Translations under genes and position numbers: made by a program
Part shown: one piece after another, positions 1 to 7,979 of the stretch
How positions within the stretch are numbered: the stretch's first letter is position 1
Layout: every line of letters begins with the position of its first letter
The notes under the pieces: model-generated
Seen by the model: only the letters and a program-made list of their open reading frames with translations
Told to the model about the DNA's origin: nothing
Database searches by the model: none
NCBI RefSeq assembly: GCF_016863175.1
Contig: NZ_BOOJ01000058.1
Location: 1-64,000, forward strand
Direction of reading: 5' to 3'
DNA from: Paraplanobispora siamensis
GTDB lineage: Bacteria > Actinomycetota > Actinomycetes > Streptosporangiales > Streptosporangiaceae
Length of the DNA stretch: 64,000 nt

Positions 1-633
1 GAGGGCGCCGATGACGCCGACCTGGGTGACGACGTCGCCGACGGTGTTGCGGGCGTCGTTGGCGTTGGCTTCGGCGGTCTTGGCCTGGGCGGCGCGCAGG
101 GTGGCGAAGCCCTCATCGATGCGCTCGGTGATCGGCTCGGCCTCGTTGAAGCCCTCCCAGAAGGCGTCCAGGTCACCGCTGTCGGCGGCCGGCATGATCT
201 TCTCGTCGCGGATCTTGACGTATGCGACCCAGTCGGCATACAGCCGGTCCGAGGCGGCCCTGTCGGCCGTCATCGGAGCGAACGCCTCGGCGTTCTTGTC
301 GATGGCGGCGTCGAGCGCGTGCATGTCGGCCGCGTTCGTCTTCCGGTATTCGGCATCCGACAGGTAGTAGTTGAGCACCAGGTTGCGTACCTGCAGCACC
401 TCGGTGTGCAGCTGCGCCAGCGTCTCGATCGGGCGCACCCCGCCGGTGTAGATGGCCGAGGCCTCCTCGTCGGCGGTGTTGAGACCGCTGACGCTCACCC
501 CGATCACCAGCAGGCCGGCGGTGGCCACCGCGGCGACGGCGGCGAAGATCTTGGCGGTCAGCGGCAGGTCGCGACCGCGGGCGGCCAGCGACCGCCGCGC
601 CGGCGTACCCGGCACAGAAAGAGCCGATGACAT
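1..633 (-). CDS. Methyl-accepting chemotaxis-like receptor, N-terminal part (cut by window edge)
   Basis: The minus strand reads open from an ATG at 633 to the left edge (211 codons visible). A basic N-terminus is followed by one hydrophobic segment at about residues 26-48 (KIFAAVAAVATAGLLVIGV), then a long helical periplasmic-type region with the feel of a four-helix-bundle MCP sensor domain (ETLAQLHTEVLQVRNLVLNY, later an alpha-rich stretch with YADWVAYVKIRDEKIMP). The second TM, HAMP and signalling domains would lie outside the window. A good ribosome site (GAAGGA, 9 nt upstream) supports the start. Such receptors bind small ligands outside the cell and signal through CheA, or act as orphan receptors. 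The family call is from pattern; the C-terminal domain is unseen. Confidence 0.75.
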   Translation of the reverse strand, partial: MSSALSVPGTPARRSLAARGRDLPLTAKIFAAVAAVATAGLLVIGVSVSGLNTADEEASAIYTGGVRPIETLAQLHTEVLQVRNLVLNYYLSDAEYRKTNAADMHALDAAIDKNAEAFAPMTADRAASDRLYADWVAYVKIRDEKIMPAADSGDLDAFWEGFNEAEPITERIDEGFATLRAAQAKTAEANANDARNTVGDVVTQVGVIGAL

Positions 634-1351
634 GGATAGTCCTTCACGGTGAAAACGGCAGGAAAACGATCACAGGGCCGGCAAGGCCACTGTTCCCATC
701 GGCCGATATCAGCCGATGCTGAGAGGTGGCCAGCCAAAGAAACGAACCTGCCGCGCCCTCGACCAGATCACCGCCCGGGCCCGCACCGGTGCGCTGGGCC
801 CTGCCCTGCACACCGTTGGGCCGGTCACGGTCTGGGTCGATGCCCGCCGGCCGGGCGGGCGCATCACACTTTCTGGCCCGCCACTGGGGGCTTTGTCTGC
901 TTCTCTGGTGAGCTAAAGCCCGCACGCGAGCGTGATCACAGCAGAGAGCCGTCTCACTGTTTCATAGGTGACCGCCTATGAAACGGCGGAGCGACGATCG
1001 ACCATCCAGGGCGAGCCGTGTTTCATAGGTCGGCGCAAACGCCCTGTCTGTGAAACGGCCCTATGGAGGGGCTTGATCTACCGTGGTGGCGTGACTGTCC
1101 GGCCCGGCTATCGATTGATGCACGGACGGACCTTAAATGATCACTTCTGCTGCTGAAGGCTTCCGGTCCGAATCCCTGATCGAATTCTGGATTGCGGCAG
1201 AACCGGAACGCACGCCAACGCCTTGGGATGCCCTGTCCTGGTCACCCCTGCCGAGCTGCCCGAACCGACTTGATGTGCATTCCGGTTCCGCCACAGGGCC
1301 GTTCCCTATACCCCGCGAGGACTTTCTGTCGATCTGACAAAAAGATATGGT
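634..1351. other. Intergenic region with operator-like palindromes
   Basis: About 720 bases separate the divergent chemoreceptor and NUDIX genes. Open frames here are short and lack family signal, so I call no gene. The notable content is a perfect inverted repeat at 959-984 with an extra half-site at 1020-1029 (separate entry), and a weaker dyad around 1161-1212 (TTCCGGT ... ACCGGAA). The last 30 bases carry TGTC-gatct-GACA (1327-1339), just upstream of the NUDIX start, a possible self-operator. Confidence 0.5.
959..1029. promoter_or_regulatory. Perfect 10-bp inverted repeat plus third half-site
   Basis: GTTTCATAGG at 959-968, a 6-base spacer, then CCTATGAAAC at 975-984 form a perfect dyad. 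The same ten bases GTTTCATAGG recur at 1020-1029, followed 21 nt later by a partial TGAAAC. A repeated dyad in the divergent gap between a receptor gene and an NrtR-type regulator gene is what an operator looks like. Which protein binds is unknown; the neighbouring regulator is one candidate. Confidence 0.5.
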
Positions 1352-2053
1352 GTGTTCATGCCCGACTCCCCGTGGCAGCCGCCGCGCATCCTGCTCGCGG
1401 TCGACCTGGTGATCCTGACCCTGCGCGAGGCACGGCTGCACATCCTGCTCGTGGAACGCGGTATCGCCCCGTTCCTCGGCGCCCTCGCCCTGCCGGGCGG
1501 CTTTCTGCATGATGAGCACGAGGACATCGAGGCGGCGGCGCGGCGCGAGTTGTCGGAGGAGGCGGGCCTGTCCGACGTGCACCTGGAGCCCTTGGCCGTG
1601 TACGGCGAGCCGGACCGTGACCCACGCGGCCGCGTCGTGTCCGTCGCCTACCTGGCCGTCGCGCCCCGCCTGCCGGAGCCGGTCGCCGGCACCGACGCCG
1701 CCGGCGCTTCCTGGATGCCGGTGGAGGACGCCTTGGCCCCGGGCACGGAGCTGGCGTTCGACCATCGCCGCATCATCGTCGACGGAGTCGAGCGCGCGCG
1801 GGCCAAGCTGGAGCACACCGCCCTGGCCACCGCGTTCTGCGCCGAGACCTTCACCATCTCGGAGCTGCAGCAGGTGTACGAGGCGGTCTGGGACGTCCGC
1901 CTCGACCCCCGCAACTTCTACCGCAAAGTCCAGGGCGCCCACGGCTTCATCGTCGCCGACGGACCGATGCGCAAGACCCCCAACGGGCGGCCCGCCCGGC
2001 TGTTCAGGGCGGGCCCGGTCCACGTCCTCAATCCCCCGATGACTCGGCCTTAG
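1352..2053 (+). CDS. NUDIX-domain transcriptional regulator, NrtR type
   Basis: 233 residues. The N-terminal half is a NUDIX fold: the box runs GGFLHDEHEDIEAAARRE and continues LSEEAGL, close to the canonical Gx5Ex7REUxEExGU but with one extra residue before the first Glu. The C-terminal part (about 150-225; EHTALATAFCAETFTISELQ, then FYRKVQGAHGF) matches the winged-helix half of NrtR regulators, which sense ADP-ribose or related nucleotides through the NUDIX domain. The start is GTG at 1352 or ATG at 1358; the ribosome site is weak for both. It is the first gene of an operon (7-nt gap to the nucleosidase gene), so it probably regulates that operon. Whether it hydrolyses anything is open. Confidence 0.8.
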   Translation: MFMPDSPWQPPRILLAVDLVILTLREARLHILLVERGIAPFLGALALPGGFLHDEHEDIEAAARRELSEEAGLSDVHLEPLAVYGEPDRDPRGRVVSVAYLAVAPRLPEPVAGTDAAGASWMPVEDALAPGTELAFDHRRIIVDGVERARAKLEHTALATAFCAETFTISELQQVYEAVWDVRLDPRNFYRKVQGAHGFIVADGPMRKTPNGRPARLFRAGPVHVLNPPMTRP

Positions 2054-2060
2054 GAGGTCG

Positions 2061-3209
2061 ATGGTCATGATCGTGATTCTCACCGCACTGGATCTGGAGT
2101 ATCAGGCCGTCCGCGGGCATCTGACCGACCTGTGCGTGCACCGCCACACCGCCGGCACCCGCTTCGAGCTCGGCCGTCTGGACGGCGACGGACGCCGGGT
2201 GGCCCTGGGCCTGGTCGGCAAGGGCAACCATCCCGCGGCGGTGATCACCGAGCGGGCGATCGCCGAGTTCTCACCGTCGGCGCTGCTGTTCGTGGGGGTC
2301 GCCGGGGCCCTGTGGCCCGGCATCGGTCTGGGCGATGTGGTGGTGGCCACGCACGTGTACGCCTACCACGGCGGCACCAGCGAAGACGATGGCCTCAAAG
2401 CCCGTCCGCGCGTGTGGGAGATCGACCACGAGACCGACCAGATCGCCCGCCACCTCTACCGCACCCAGAGCTGGATCCGTCACCTGCCCGCGGGCACGGC
2501 CGTGCCCGCGGTGCGCTTCGGCCCGATCGCGGCCGGTGAGGTCGTACAGGATTCGGCGATCTCCGCGCACGCCCGGTGGGTGCGCCAGACCTACAACGAC
2601 GCGCTCGCGATCGAGATGGAGTCGGCCGGCGTGGCCCAGGCCGCCCATCACAACAGGTCACTGCCCATGGCCGTGGTCCGCGGCATCAGCGACCGCGCCG
2701 ACGGCACCAAGACCGCGACCGACGGCCGAAACTGGCAGCCGAAGGCAGCGGCCAACGCCGCCGCCTTCGCCGTGGCCCTGGCTCGGGAACTGGCCGCAGA
2801 GCACGAGAACCATCCGGCGACCAAGAGGAGAGAGGCGGAAGGCATGACCGACCGCGTGAAGAATGTCGCTCGCGACAATGCCCGGGTGGGTGTGCAGGCC
2901 GGGCACATTCACGGCAACGTCACCGTCGGGCACCCGTCCGAGCCCCAGGCAGCCGATCCGGCGATCCAGCTCGCCGAACTGCGCGACCGGCTTGCCAGGG
3001 CGCGCAAGGCCCAGGAAGTGGACGAGGAGACGTTCGCCGCGGCGGAGGAAGAGATCACCGCCGCCGCCGAATCGTTGTCCGAGAGCACCGAGCAGGGCAG
3101 GAGCAAGGCGGTGATCGCGCTCAAGAGACTCCGTGGGCTCCTGGCGGACGTGGCGGAGCTGGCGGCCCACGTCTCAGCCGTCATCGCGGCCATCCGGGGC
3201 GTCCTGTGA
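2061..3209 (+). CDS. MTA/SAH-nucleosidase-like domain fused to an effector-associated C-terminal region
   Basis: 382 residues; strong ribosome site AGGAGGTCG. Residues 1-245 are a nucleoside phosphorylase/nucleosidase fold (PNP_UDP_1) nearest the MTA/SAH nucleosidases. Glu13 in TALDLEY, Glu187 in IEMES and Asp211 in GISDRAD match the E12/E174/D197 catalytic set of E. coli MtnN, so the domain looks active. After a polar linker comes RVGVQAGHIHGNVTVG (275-290), then a helical domain (304-382) with an amphipathic end. The same motif opens the next protein. PNP-type domains act as effectors or sensors in several bacterial conflict systems, so a purine-nucleoside or NAD-linked suicide role is plausible but inferred. 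An in-frame ATG at 2844 with its own ribosome site could give the C-terminal part alone. Confidence 0.8.
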   Translation: MVMIVILTALDLEYQAVRGHLTDLCVHRHTAGTRFELGRLDGDGRRVALGLVGKGNHPAAVITERAIAEFSPSALLFVGVAGALWPGIGLGDVVVATHVYAYHGGTSEDDGLKARPRVWEIDHETDQIARHLYRTQSWIRHLPAGTAVPAVRFGPIAAGEVVQDSAISAHARWVRQTYNDALAIEMESAGVAQAAHHNRSLPMAVVRGISDRADGTKTATDGRNWQPKAAANAAAFAVALARELAAEHENHPATKRREAEGMTDRVKNVARDNARVGVQAGHIHGNVTVGHPSEPQAADPAIQLAELRDRLARARKAQEVDEETFAAAEEEITAAAESLSESTEQGRSKAVIALKRLRGLLADVAELAAHVSAVIAAIRGVL

Positions 3210-5200
3210 ACGATTCCCCCTCCGGCCCGACCAACCTCGCCATGGACTCGGCGAACGTCGCCGTCCAGGCGGAGGCCATCCACGGACCTGTCAACGTCTA
3301 CCAAGCCACAGCCGCCCTCTCACCCGAGCAGACTTTCGAGGTGGGGCTCAATTCCCTGCGCGCCGGGATGGCCCGGGAGGCTCGCGAGCACATCCGCGAC
3401 GCGGTGGTCCTGCGCAACTACATCAACGGTCTGTCCTGCTTCTACCTGCTGCTGGCCCTGCTCAGCGGACGTACCCTGCAGCAGGTGCCGCCGGCGGAGA
3501 TCGCCATACTGCGCTGCGTGCGCGGCGCCGTCAAAGCCGATGACGAGTGGGCCGACGCGATCAAACTGATCGACCACCTCCTGACATCCCGTCCGACGGA
3601 GAACGGGGCCGCCGACCTAGAGCAGGAACTCCAGAAGCTGACCGACGAGCAGCGCAACGACGTCCTGCAGCACATGGAGATGTTCCTGGACAGCTCCGCT
3701 GAGGACGCCCTGTGGACGCACGCGTTCGAGGCGGCCAGAAGTGACCGCTGCGCGAATGATCGGCTGGGCCGGGCCTGGAAGTTCTTCCAGCCGGATCCCA
3801 TCGGCGCACGGGTACGGCCGGCCGATCCCGTCCGCATTGGGTTCGGCGCCTGGACCGGAGCGACGGTGACCACCGCGCTGGCCTTGGTGACCGTCGGCTT
3901 CATCGGGGTCACGGCATGGCAGCACACCGGGACGGCCGCGCTGTTCGCTCTGCTGGTTCTGGCGGCCAGCTGCTACACGAGCGTGCGCATCGGCGTGGAG
4001 TGGCGGTGCAAGAAGGAGCGCCGCCAGGCGAAGGACCGCGAGTATCTGCACCGACCGGCCACCACTAGGCGCGGCGATGGCTTCGTCAGCAAGATCGACC
4101 AGCAGTTCAACCACTATTTCGCGCTATACGTCCCGCGCGGCGCGGACCAGGCCCGCTGGCTGTCGGAGACGGCGGGGGTGCGCCGGGCCTTGCGTGATGA
4201 GGTCGTCACCGTTTACCGGGAGAGCACGGTCAACGCCAAGCAAGTCGCCTGGCTGACCCGTTACCTGGTCGCCGACGTCGCGCGGCGCTGGCAGGCGGGC
4301 AGCCTGTGGGACTACCGCAAAGAGCTGCGCGTCCCCTTGTCCAGGAAAGCGATGTGCGCGCTCGCCGCGATCGCGGCGGCCGCGGCAGGCGTCTTCCTGA
4401 TCTGGAGCGGCGCGCACGTCAGGGCGTTCACTGTGTCCCTGACCGCGTTCGTCGCCGTGGTCTCGGTCTGGTTCGCGGCTCGCCTCTGGTTGCGCATCGC
4501 CGCGGAGTACAAGCGCCACGCCGCTGACAAGGCGGAGAAGGCGAGCCTGCGGGCCGACCGCCAGGCGGCTTGCGAGCGGTGGAAGCGCAAACTCGCCGAC
4601 AGGCCGGATGATCTTCAGATGGCCCGCTGGCTGGAATGCGACCGCAAGGCGCTGATGGAACAGGCGATGGGCCTCTACAGGCTGAAGCGGCAGGACGTCT
4701 TGGCCCACGCCTTCATCGAGGCGCCCGCCACGCCCTCCTACGACAGGGCACGCGTCGCGAACGGGCCATGGCGCTACTCGAAGTACAAGATCCTGCTTTT
4801 CCTGCTCACCAAAGACGGCGTGCGGCAGCTGACCGTGCACCTCGACTTCCGGAAGGCCGCCTTCCACCGATTGGCACGTACCAACTACCGCTACGACGCG
4901 TTCACCTCCGTCCAGGTGGCCGAGACCGACAGCGGAGAGAACGTCTTCGAGCTGACGCTGACCAACGGCGATCCGATCAAGGTCAAAGTGACCGATCCAC
5001 CCACAGACGTCACCGAGAAGGAAGACAAGGACCCGCAAGGTGCCTCGCAAATGACTCTCGACACGGCAGGCCTCGGCAACGCCCTGCACGTCCTGGAAGG
5101 GATCGCGGCGGAAGGCAAGCAGTGGATCACCTTCGAACGCGAACGCGAGAAAGTCCCTCTCGCGGAGGTGAGCAACGCCGTGAACGCCATCTTCACCTGA
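3206..5200 (+). CDS. Four-TM protein sharing the nucleosidase partner's N-terminal motif (candidate conflict-system effector)
   Basis: 664 residues. I start it at GTG 3206, overlapping the previous stop (GTGA); a far upstream start in the same frame would run through the nucleosidase gene. Residues 15-33 (SANVAVQAEAIHGPVNVYQ) repeat the motif of the upstream protein (VGVQAGHIHGNVTVG). A helical region follows (45-195), then two hydrophobic hairpins at about 213-262 and 382-428, separated by a basic cytoplasmic stretch. A soluble C-terminal domain (430-664) contains a beta-rich part near 525-600. I do not recognise a catalytic site. The shared motif suggests the two proteins dock on each other; four TM segments suggest action at the membrane. 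Function unknown. Confidence 0.75.
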   Translation: MNDSPSGPTNLAMDSANVAVQAEAIHGPVNVYQATAALSPEQTFEVGLNSLRAGMAREAREHIRDAVVLRNYINGLSCFYLLLALLSGRTLQQVPPAEIAILRCVRGAVKADDEWADAIKLIDHLLTSRPTENGAADLEQELQKLTDEQRNDVLQHMEMFLDSSAEDALWTHAFEAARSDRCANDRLGRAWKFFQPDPIGARVRPADPVRIGFGAWTGATVTTALALVTVGFIGVTAWQHTGTAALFALLVLAASCYTSVRIGVEWRCKKERRQAKDREYLHRPATTRRGDGFVSKIDQQFNHYFALYVPRGADQARWLSETAGVRRALRDEVVTVYRESTVNAKQVAWLTRYLVADVARRWQAGSLWDYRKELRVPLSRKAMCALAAIAAAAAGVFLIWSGAHVRAFTVSLTAFVAVVSVWFAARLWLRIAAEYKRHAADKAEKASLRADRQAACERWKRKLADRPDDLQMARWLECDRKALMEQAMGLYRLKRQDVLAHAFIEAPATPSYDRARVANGPWRYSKYKILLFLLTKDGVRQLTVHLDFRKAAFHRLARTNYRYDAFTSVQVAETDSGENVFELTLTNGDPIKVKVTDPPTDVTEKEDKDPQGASQMTLDTAGLGNALHVLEGIAAEGKQWITFEREREKVPLAEVSNAVNAIFT

Positions 5201-5789
5201 CCGGTCATGTAGGCCTATGACGGATTTGATCAAAGCCCGTGAAGCAGAGCTTGATCAGCCCTCCGATCCCCGAACGTGTTACCAGCGGCCGCGGCGATTG
5301 GCGCGGCTCGTGCCGGAGAATCCGCTGTTGACCGGCGCTGTCGCTGGGCCCGAGCTAAGCAGGAGGGCGGGCTCCGGCCCGGGTCAGCTGGACTCGGTGT
5401 CCATGGTCAGGGCCGGGTGCTTGGAGCCGCGTGGCGGCTTGGGCGGGCGGTGCGTGGCGTTCGGCAGGTCTAGCCGGACGGGCCGCAGGCCGGCCAGGCG
5501 AGCTCGCGCGGACATGGCCAGGTCGCCGGTGACGTCACGACGTACCGCCGCAGGGTCGGCCAGCACTGGTGGTACCAACTGCACGCCGCCGATCCGACCG
5601 GCGCCCAGCTGCCAGATCGGTCGGCCACCTCACTCGCCCGGTCCCGAGGCGCTAGCTCAGCGGTGAAGACATCAGTTGTCGGATCAGTGGCCTGGCCATT
5701 GTGGTGTTCTCCGCTTCGGCTGGGTCGGTCTTGTGGAGCGACCTTTCAGTTGCAACCAAGATCCAAGTTGGCGCCGAGATGCTGGCGTC
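5201..5789. other. Gap without a convincing gene
   Basis: Short frames exist on both strands but none has a clear start site and family signal. A minus frame at 5384-5584 ends in a Pro/Arg-rich tail (HRPPKPPRGSKHPAL) of the sort seen at the end of some actinomycete transposases; it may be a remnant but is too short to call. A near-palindrome TCATGTAGGCCTATGA at 5206-5221 contains the half-site CCTATGA also present in the 959-984 dyad. Confidence 0.35.
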
Positions 5790-6113
5790 ATGCACATAGG
5801 CAAGATTTTTTCTATAACAGCGTTGTCTGTGCTGGTTACCGCGTTGAGCGCTCCGATGGCGGTAGCTGACAGCTCGCCGACACCGCGTCCGACCTGTCTG
5901 GCCACGCCGCTGCCGACGCCGAATCCGACCAACCCCCCGACCTGCTCGCCCACGGCCTCGCCCACCGCCTCGCCCACGTCGTATCCCACGGCAGGCCCGG
6001 TCTCTCCGCGCCCTGATGTGACCTTCGATCCCAAGCCCACGCAGGTGCCGGAAAACTTCGCCGCACTGCGGGCGTCCACCGGCGCGATGACAGCCAGTGT
6101 GCGTGCAGCCTGA
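5790..6113 (+). CDS. Small secreted Pro/Thr/Ser-rich protein
   Basis: 107 residues. The ATG at 5790 gives a textbook signal peptide (MHIGKIFSITALSVLVTALS, then APMAVA before DSS), so I prefer it to the in-frame start at 5676. The mature part is low-complexity Pro/Thr/Ser (residues ~28-75, with repeats of the form SPTA), resembling a cell-wall spacer, and ends in a short ordinary stretch. No anchor motif is seen. Likely exported and wall-associated; function unknown. An antisense frame also runs across it, but lacks a signal peptide or a sensible composition. Confidence 0.5.
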   Translation: MHIGKIFSITALSVLVTALSAPMAVADSSPTPRPTCLATPLPTPNPTNPPTCSPTASPTASPTSYPTAGPVSPRPDVTFDPKPTQVPENFAALRASTGAMTASVRAA

Positions 6114-6281
6114 TCGCACAGGAGATGTCGTAGGAGCCGGTTACCCGGGTCGTGGTCGGTGAGGAGCTCACCTGGCCGCCGCAGCGAGCTGGGCCACCTC
6201 CTGCTCACCCAGTCGAGCGCCGTCCCGGGGGATCGGCCCGGGACGGGCGTGCTCCTGGCCGTCGTCGACGGCGGGCTCCTT

Positions 6282-6590
6282 CTATGCGGGCAGGCCGGTG
6301 ACGATGACTTCGCCGCTGGCCGGATCGCTGGCCACCGTGTAGCCGGCGCCGGTCAGGATGGTCAGCAGTGCCAGATGCACCGCGGCCCGTACGTGGTGGT
6401 GGCCGGCCAGATCGCTGGTGGTCATCTGCGCGGTGGTCGCCCAGGACACCACGACGCCGCGGCGTGCGTCGTGGGCGACGTGCACGCCGCCGTCGACGGC
6501 CACGGCGGCCGGGTCGACGACGAACCCGGCGCGGCTCAGGTCGGCGCGGACCTGCTCGATCAGTGCGTGGGAGAGGGCGGACTCGGTCAT
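6282..6590 (-). CDS. Small hypothetical protein (102 aa)
   Basis: Starts at ATG 6590 behind a clear AAGGAG ribosome site; the longer in-frame start at 6734 would add a basic, unstructured leader. The sequence (MTESALSHALIEQVRADLSR at the start, later VVSWATTAQMTT and LLTILTGAGYTV) looks like a compact alpha/beta cytosolic protein. I do not recognise the family. It sits 150 nt from the left end of an IS30 element, so its original upstream neighbour may have been displaced. Confidence 0.6.
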   Translation of the reverse strand: MTESALSHALIEQVRADLSRAGFVVDPAAVAVDGGVHVAHDARRGVVVSWATTAQMTTSDLAGHHHVRAAVHLALLTILTGAGYTVASDPASGEVIVTGLPA

Positions 6591-6742
6591 GGCGCGGGCT
6601 CCTTGGTCCTTGTGACGGCGAGCGAGACCAGGCGCCCGAGACTGCCGGATCGGCAGATTCGAACAGTTTACCGAAAGATGTTTCCCCCTCCGCCGCGATG
6701 CGGGCCGGTCGCTCAGGGGGTTGTTCCGCGCCACTCGGCGCT

Positions 6743-7960
6743 CTCAAGGAGTCAACGCACCACCAGCCTTGACGAGGTCAGCGTAGACCTCAGTCGGACT
6801 GCGAAACCCATGCAGCTTTCGAGGCCGGTCGTTGAGCTCAGTGGCGATGGCATCCAGGTCGGCTTGCGTGAAGGTGCGCAAGTCGGCGCTTTTGGCCAGA
6901 TACTGCCGCAGCAGCCCATTGCTGTTTTCGTTGCTGCCGCGCTGCCAGGGGCTGCGCCGGTGGCAGAAGTAGACCGGCATCCCGGTGGCAGCGGTCAACA
7001 GCCGGTGCTCGGCCATCTCGCGGCCGCGATCCCAGGTCAGCGAGCGGCGCACTGCCACTGGTAGTCCGCTGACCACGCGGGTCAGATGCGGCCGTACCTG
7101 CTGGGTCTTGAGCCCGTCAGGCAGCGCCACCAATAGCACGTAGCGGCTGGTGCGCTCGACCAGCGTGGCGATCGCCGACGGGCGGGCGCCCATCAGCAGA
7201 TCACCCTCCCAATGGCCGGCCACCAGACGCTCTTGCACCTCTGCGGGACGGGCGCCGATGGAGAGCATGTCGCGGAGGCGGCCACGGCCATCGCGGCGAC
7301 GGATCGCGCGCGGGTAGCGCATCGGGCGGCCGGTGCGCAGCCACCGGGTCCCAGTGCGGTTGATGGCTTGGTGGCGAGGGTCGAACAGCGAGCGGTAGAT
7401 GGTCTCCTGACAGATGCGCATGCCGCCGTCGTCGGGAAAGCAGCGCCGCAGCCACCCGGAGATTTGCTCGGGCGACCAGCGCAGAGCCAGCTTGGCCTCC
7501 ACCAGCCGACGCAGCTTTGGGTGGGTGGCCAGCTTGGCGCGTTTGGGGCGGCGGGCGCACTGGTGAGCATGGACCTGGGCGTGCTGGGCCCGGTAGTGTT
7601 CGCGTCCGCCGTTGCGGGCGATCTCCCGCGAGACTGTCGAGGCGGCCCGCTGCAGCCGGCGGGCGATTGCCTGGGCCGAGGAGCCGGCGGCCAGGCCGCG
7701 GGAGATCTCCTCGCCCTCGGTGAAGGTCAGGTGCCGGGGCGCGTGGCGGGCCGGTGCCGGTCGGATGCGGCCGGTCTGGGCCAGGAAGCGGCGCAGGTGG
7801 TGCAGTGGGGCGCCGATGCTGCGGGCGATGGCGGTCAGTGATTCCCCACGGCGCCATCGCTGCCAGAGTTCGTCTTGTCGTTCAGGAGAGAGCCCGTAGT
7901 CGCGCATGCGCACCTCCGCAATGATCCAGGTCATTGTGGGTGGTGCGTTGATCCCTTGAG
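6743..7960 (-). mobile_element. Complete IS30-family insertion sequence
   Basis: Left terminal repeat 6743-6764 (CTCAAGGAGTCAACGCACCA then CC) and right terminal repeat 7939-7960, whose reverse complement reads CTCAAGGGATCAACGCACCA then CC. They match at 20 of 22 positions. A single transposase gene fills the 1.2 kb between them, and its stop codon lies inside the left repeat. I see no clear target duplication next to the repeats. The right end lies only 20 bases from the recombinase start, so the element may have separated that gene from its original promoter. Confidence 0.85.
6744..7907 (-). CDS. IS30-family transposase
   Basis: 387 residues from ATG 7907, behind a GGAGG ribosome site. N-terminal HTH regions (SLTAIARSIGAPLHHLRRFL and AQAIARRLQRAASTVSREI) are followed by the DDE catalytic core: first Asp in HWEGDLLMG, second in LTWDRGREM, Glu in SNENSNGLLRQYL. 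All three acidic residues are present and the length is normal, so the enzyme looks intact. It catalyses cut-out or copy-out transposition of the flanking element. Confidence 0.92.
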   Translation of the reverse strand: MRDYGLSPERQDELWQRWRRGESLTAIARSIGAPLHHLRRFLAQTGRIRPAPARHAPRHLTFTEGEEISRGLAAGSSAQAIARRLQRAASTVSREIARNGGREHYRAQHAQVHAHQCARRPKRAKLATHPKLRRLVEAKLALRWSPEQISGWLRRCFPDDGGMRICQETIYRSLFDPRHQAINRTGTRWLRTGRPMRYPRAIRRRDGRGRLRDMLSIGARPAEVQERLVAGHWEGDLLMGARPSAIATLVERTSRYVLLVALPDGLKTQQVRPHLTRVVSGLPVAVRRSLTWDRGREMAEHRLLTAATGMPVYFCHRRSPWQRGSNENSNGLLRQYLAKSADLRTFTQADLDAIATELNDRPRKLHGFRSPTEVYADLVKAGGALTP

Positions 7961-7979
7961 CCCACCTTACATTTGGCGG

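Noticed and set aside
2576-3205. Long upstream extension of the four-TM protein frame
   Set aside because: It lies out of frame over the nucleosidase gene, is Arg/Gly/Pro-rich, and a GTG at 3206 with a GTGA overlap gives a natural start.
5384-5584. Possible transposase C-terminus on the minus strand
   Set aside because: Only a Pro/Arg-rich tail is suggestive; no catalytic motif or terminal repeat was found.
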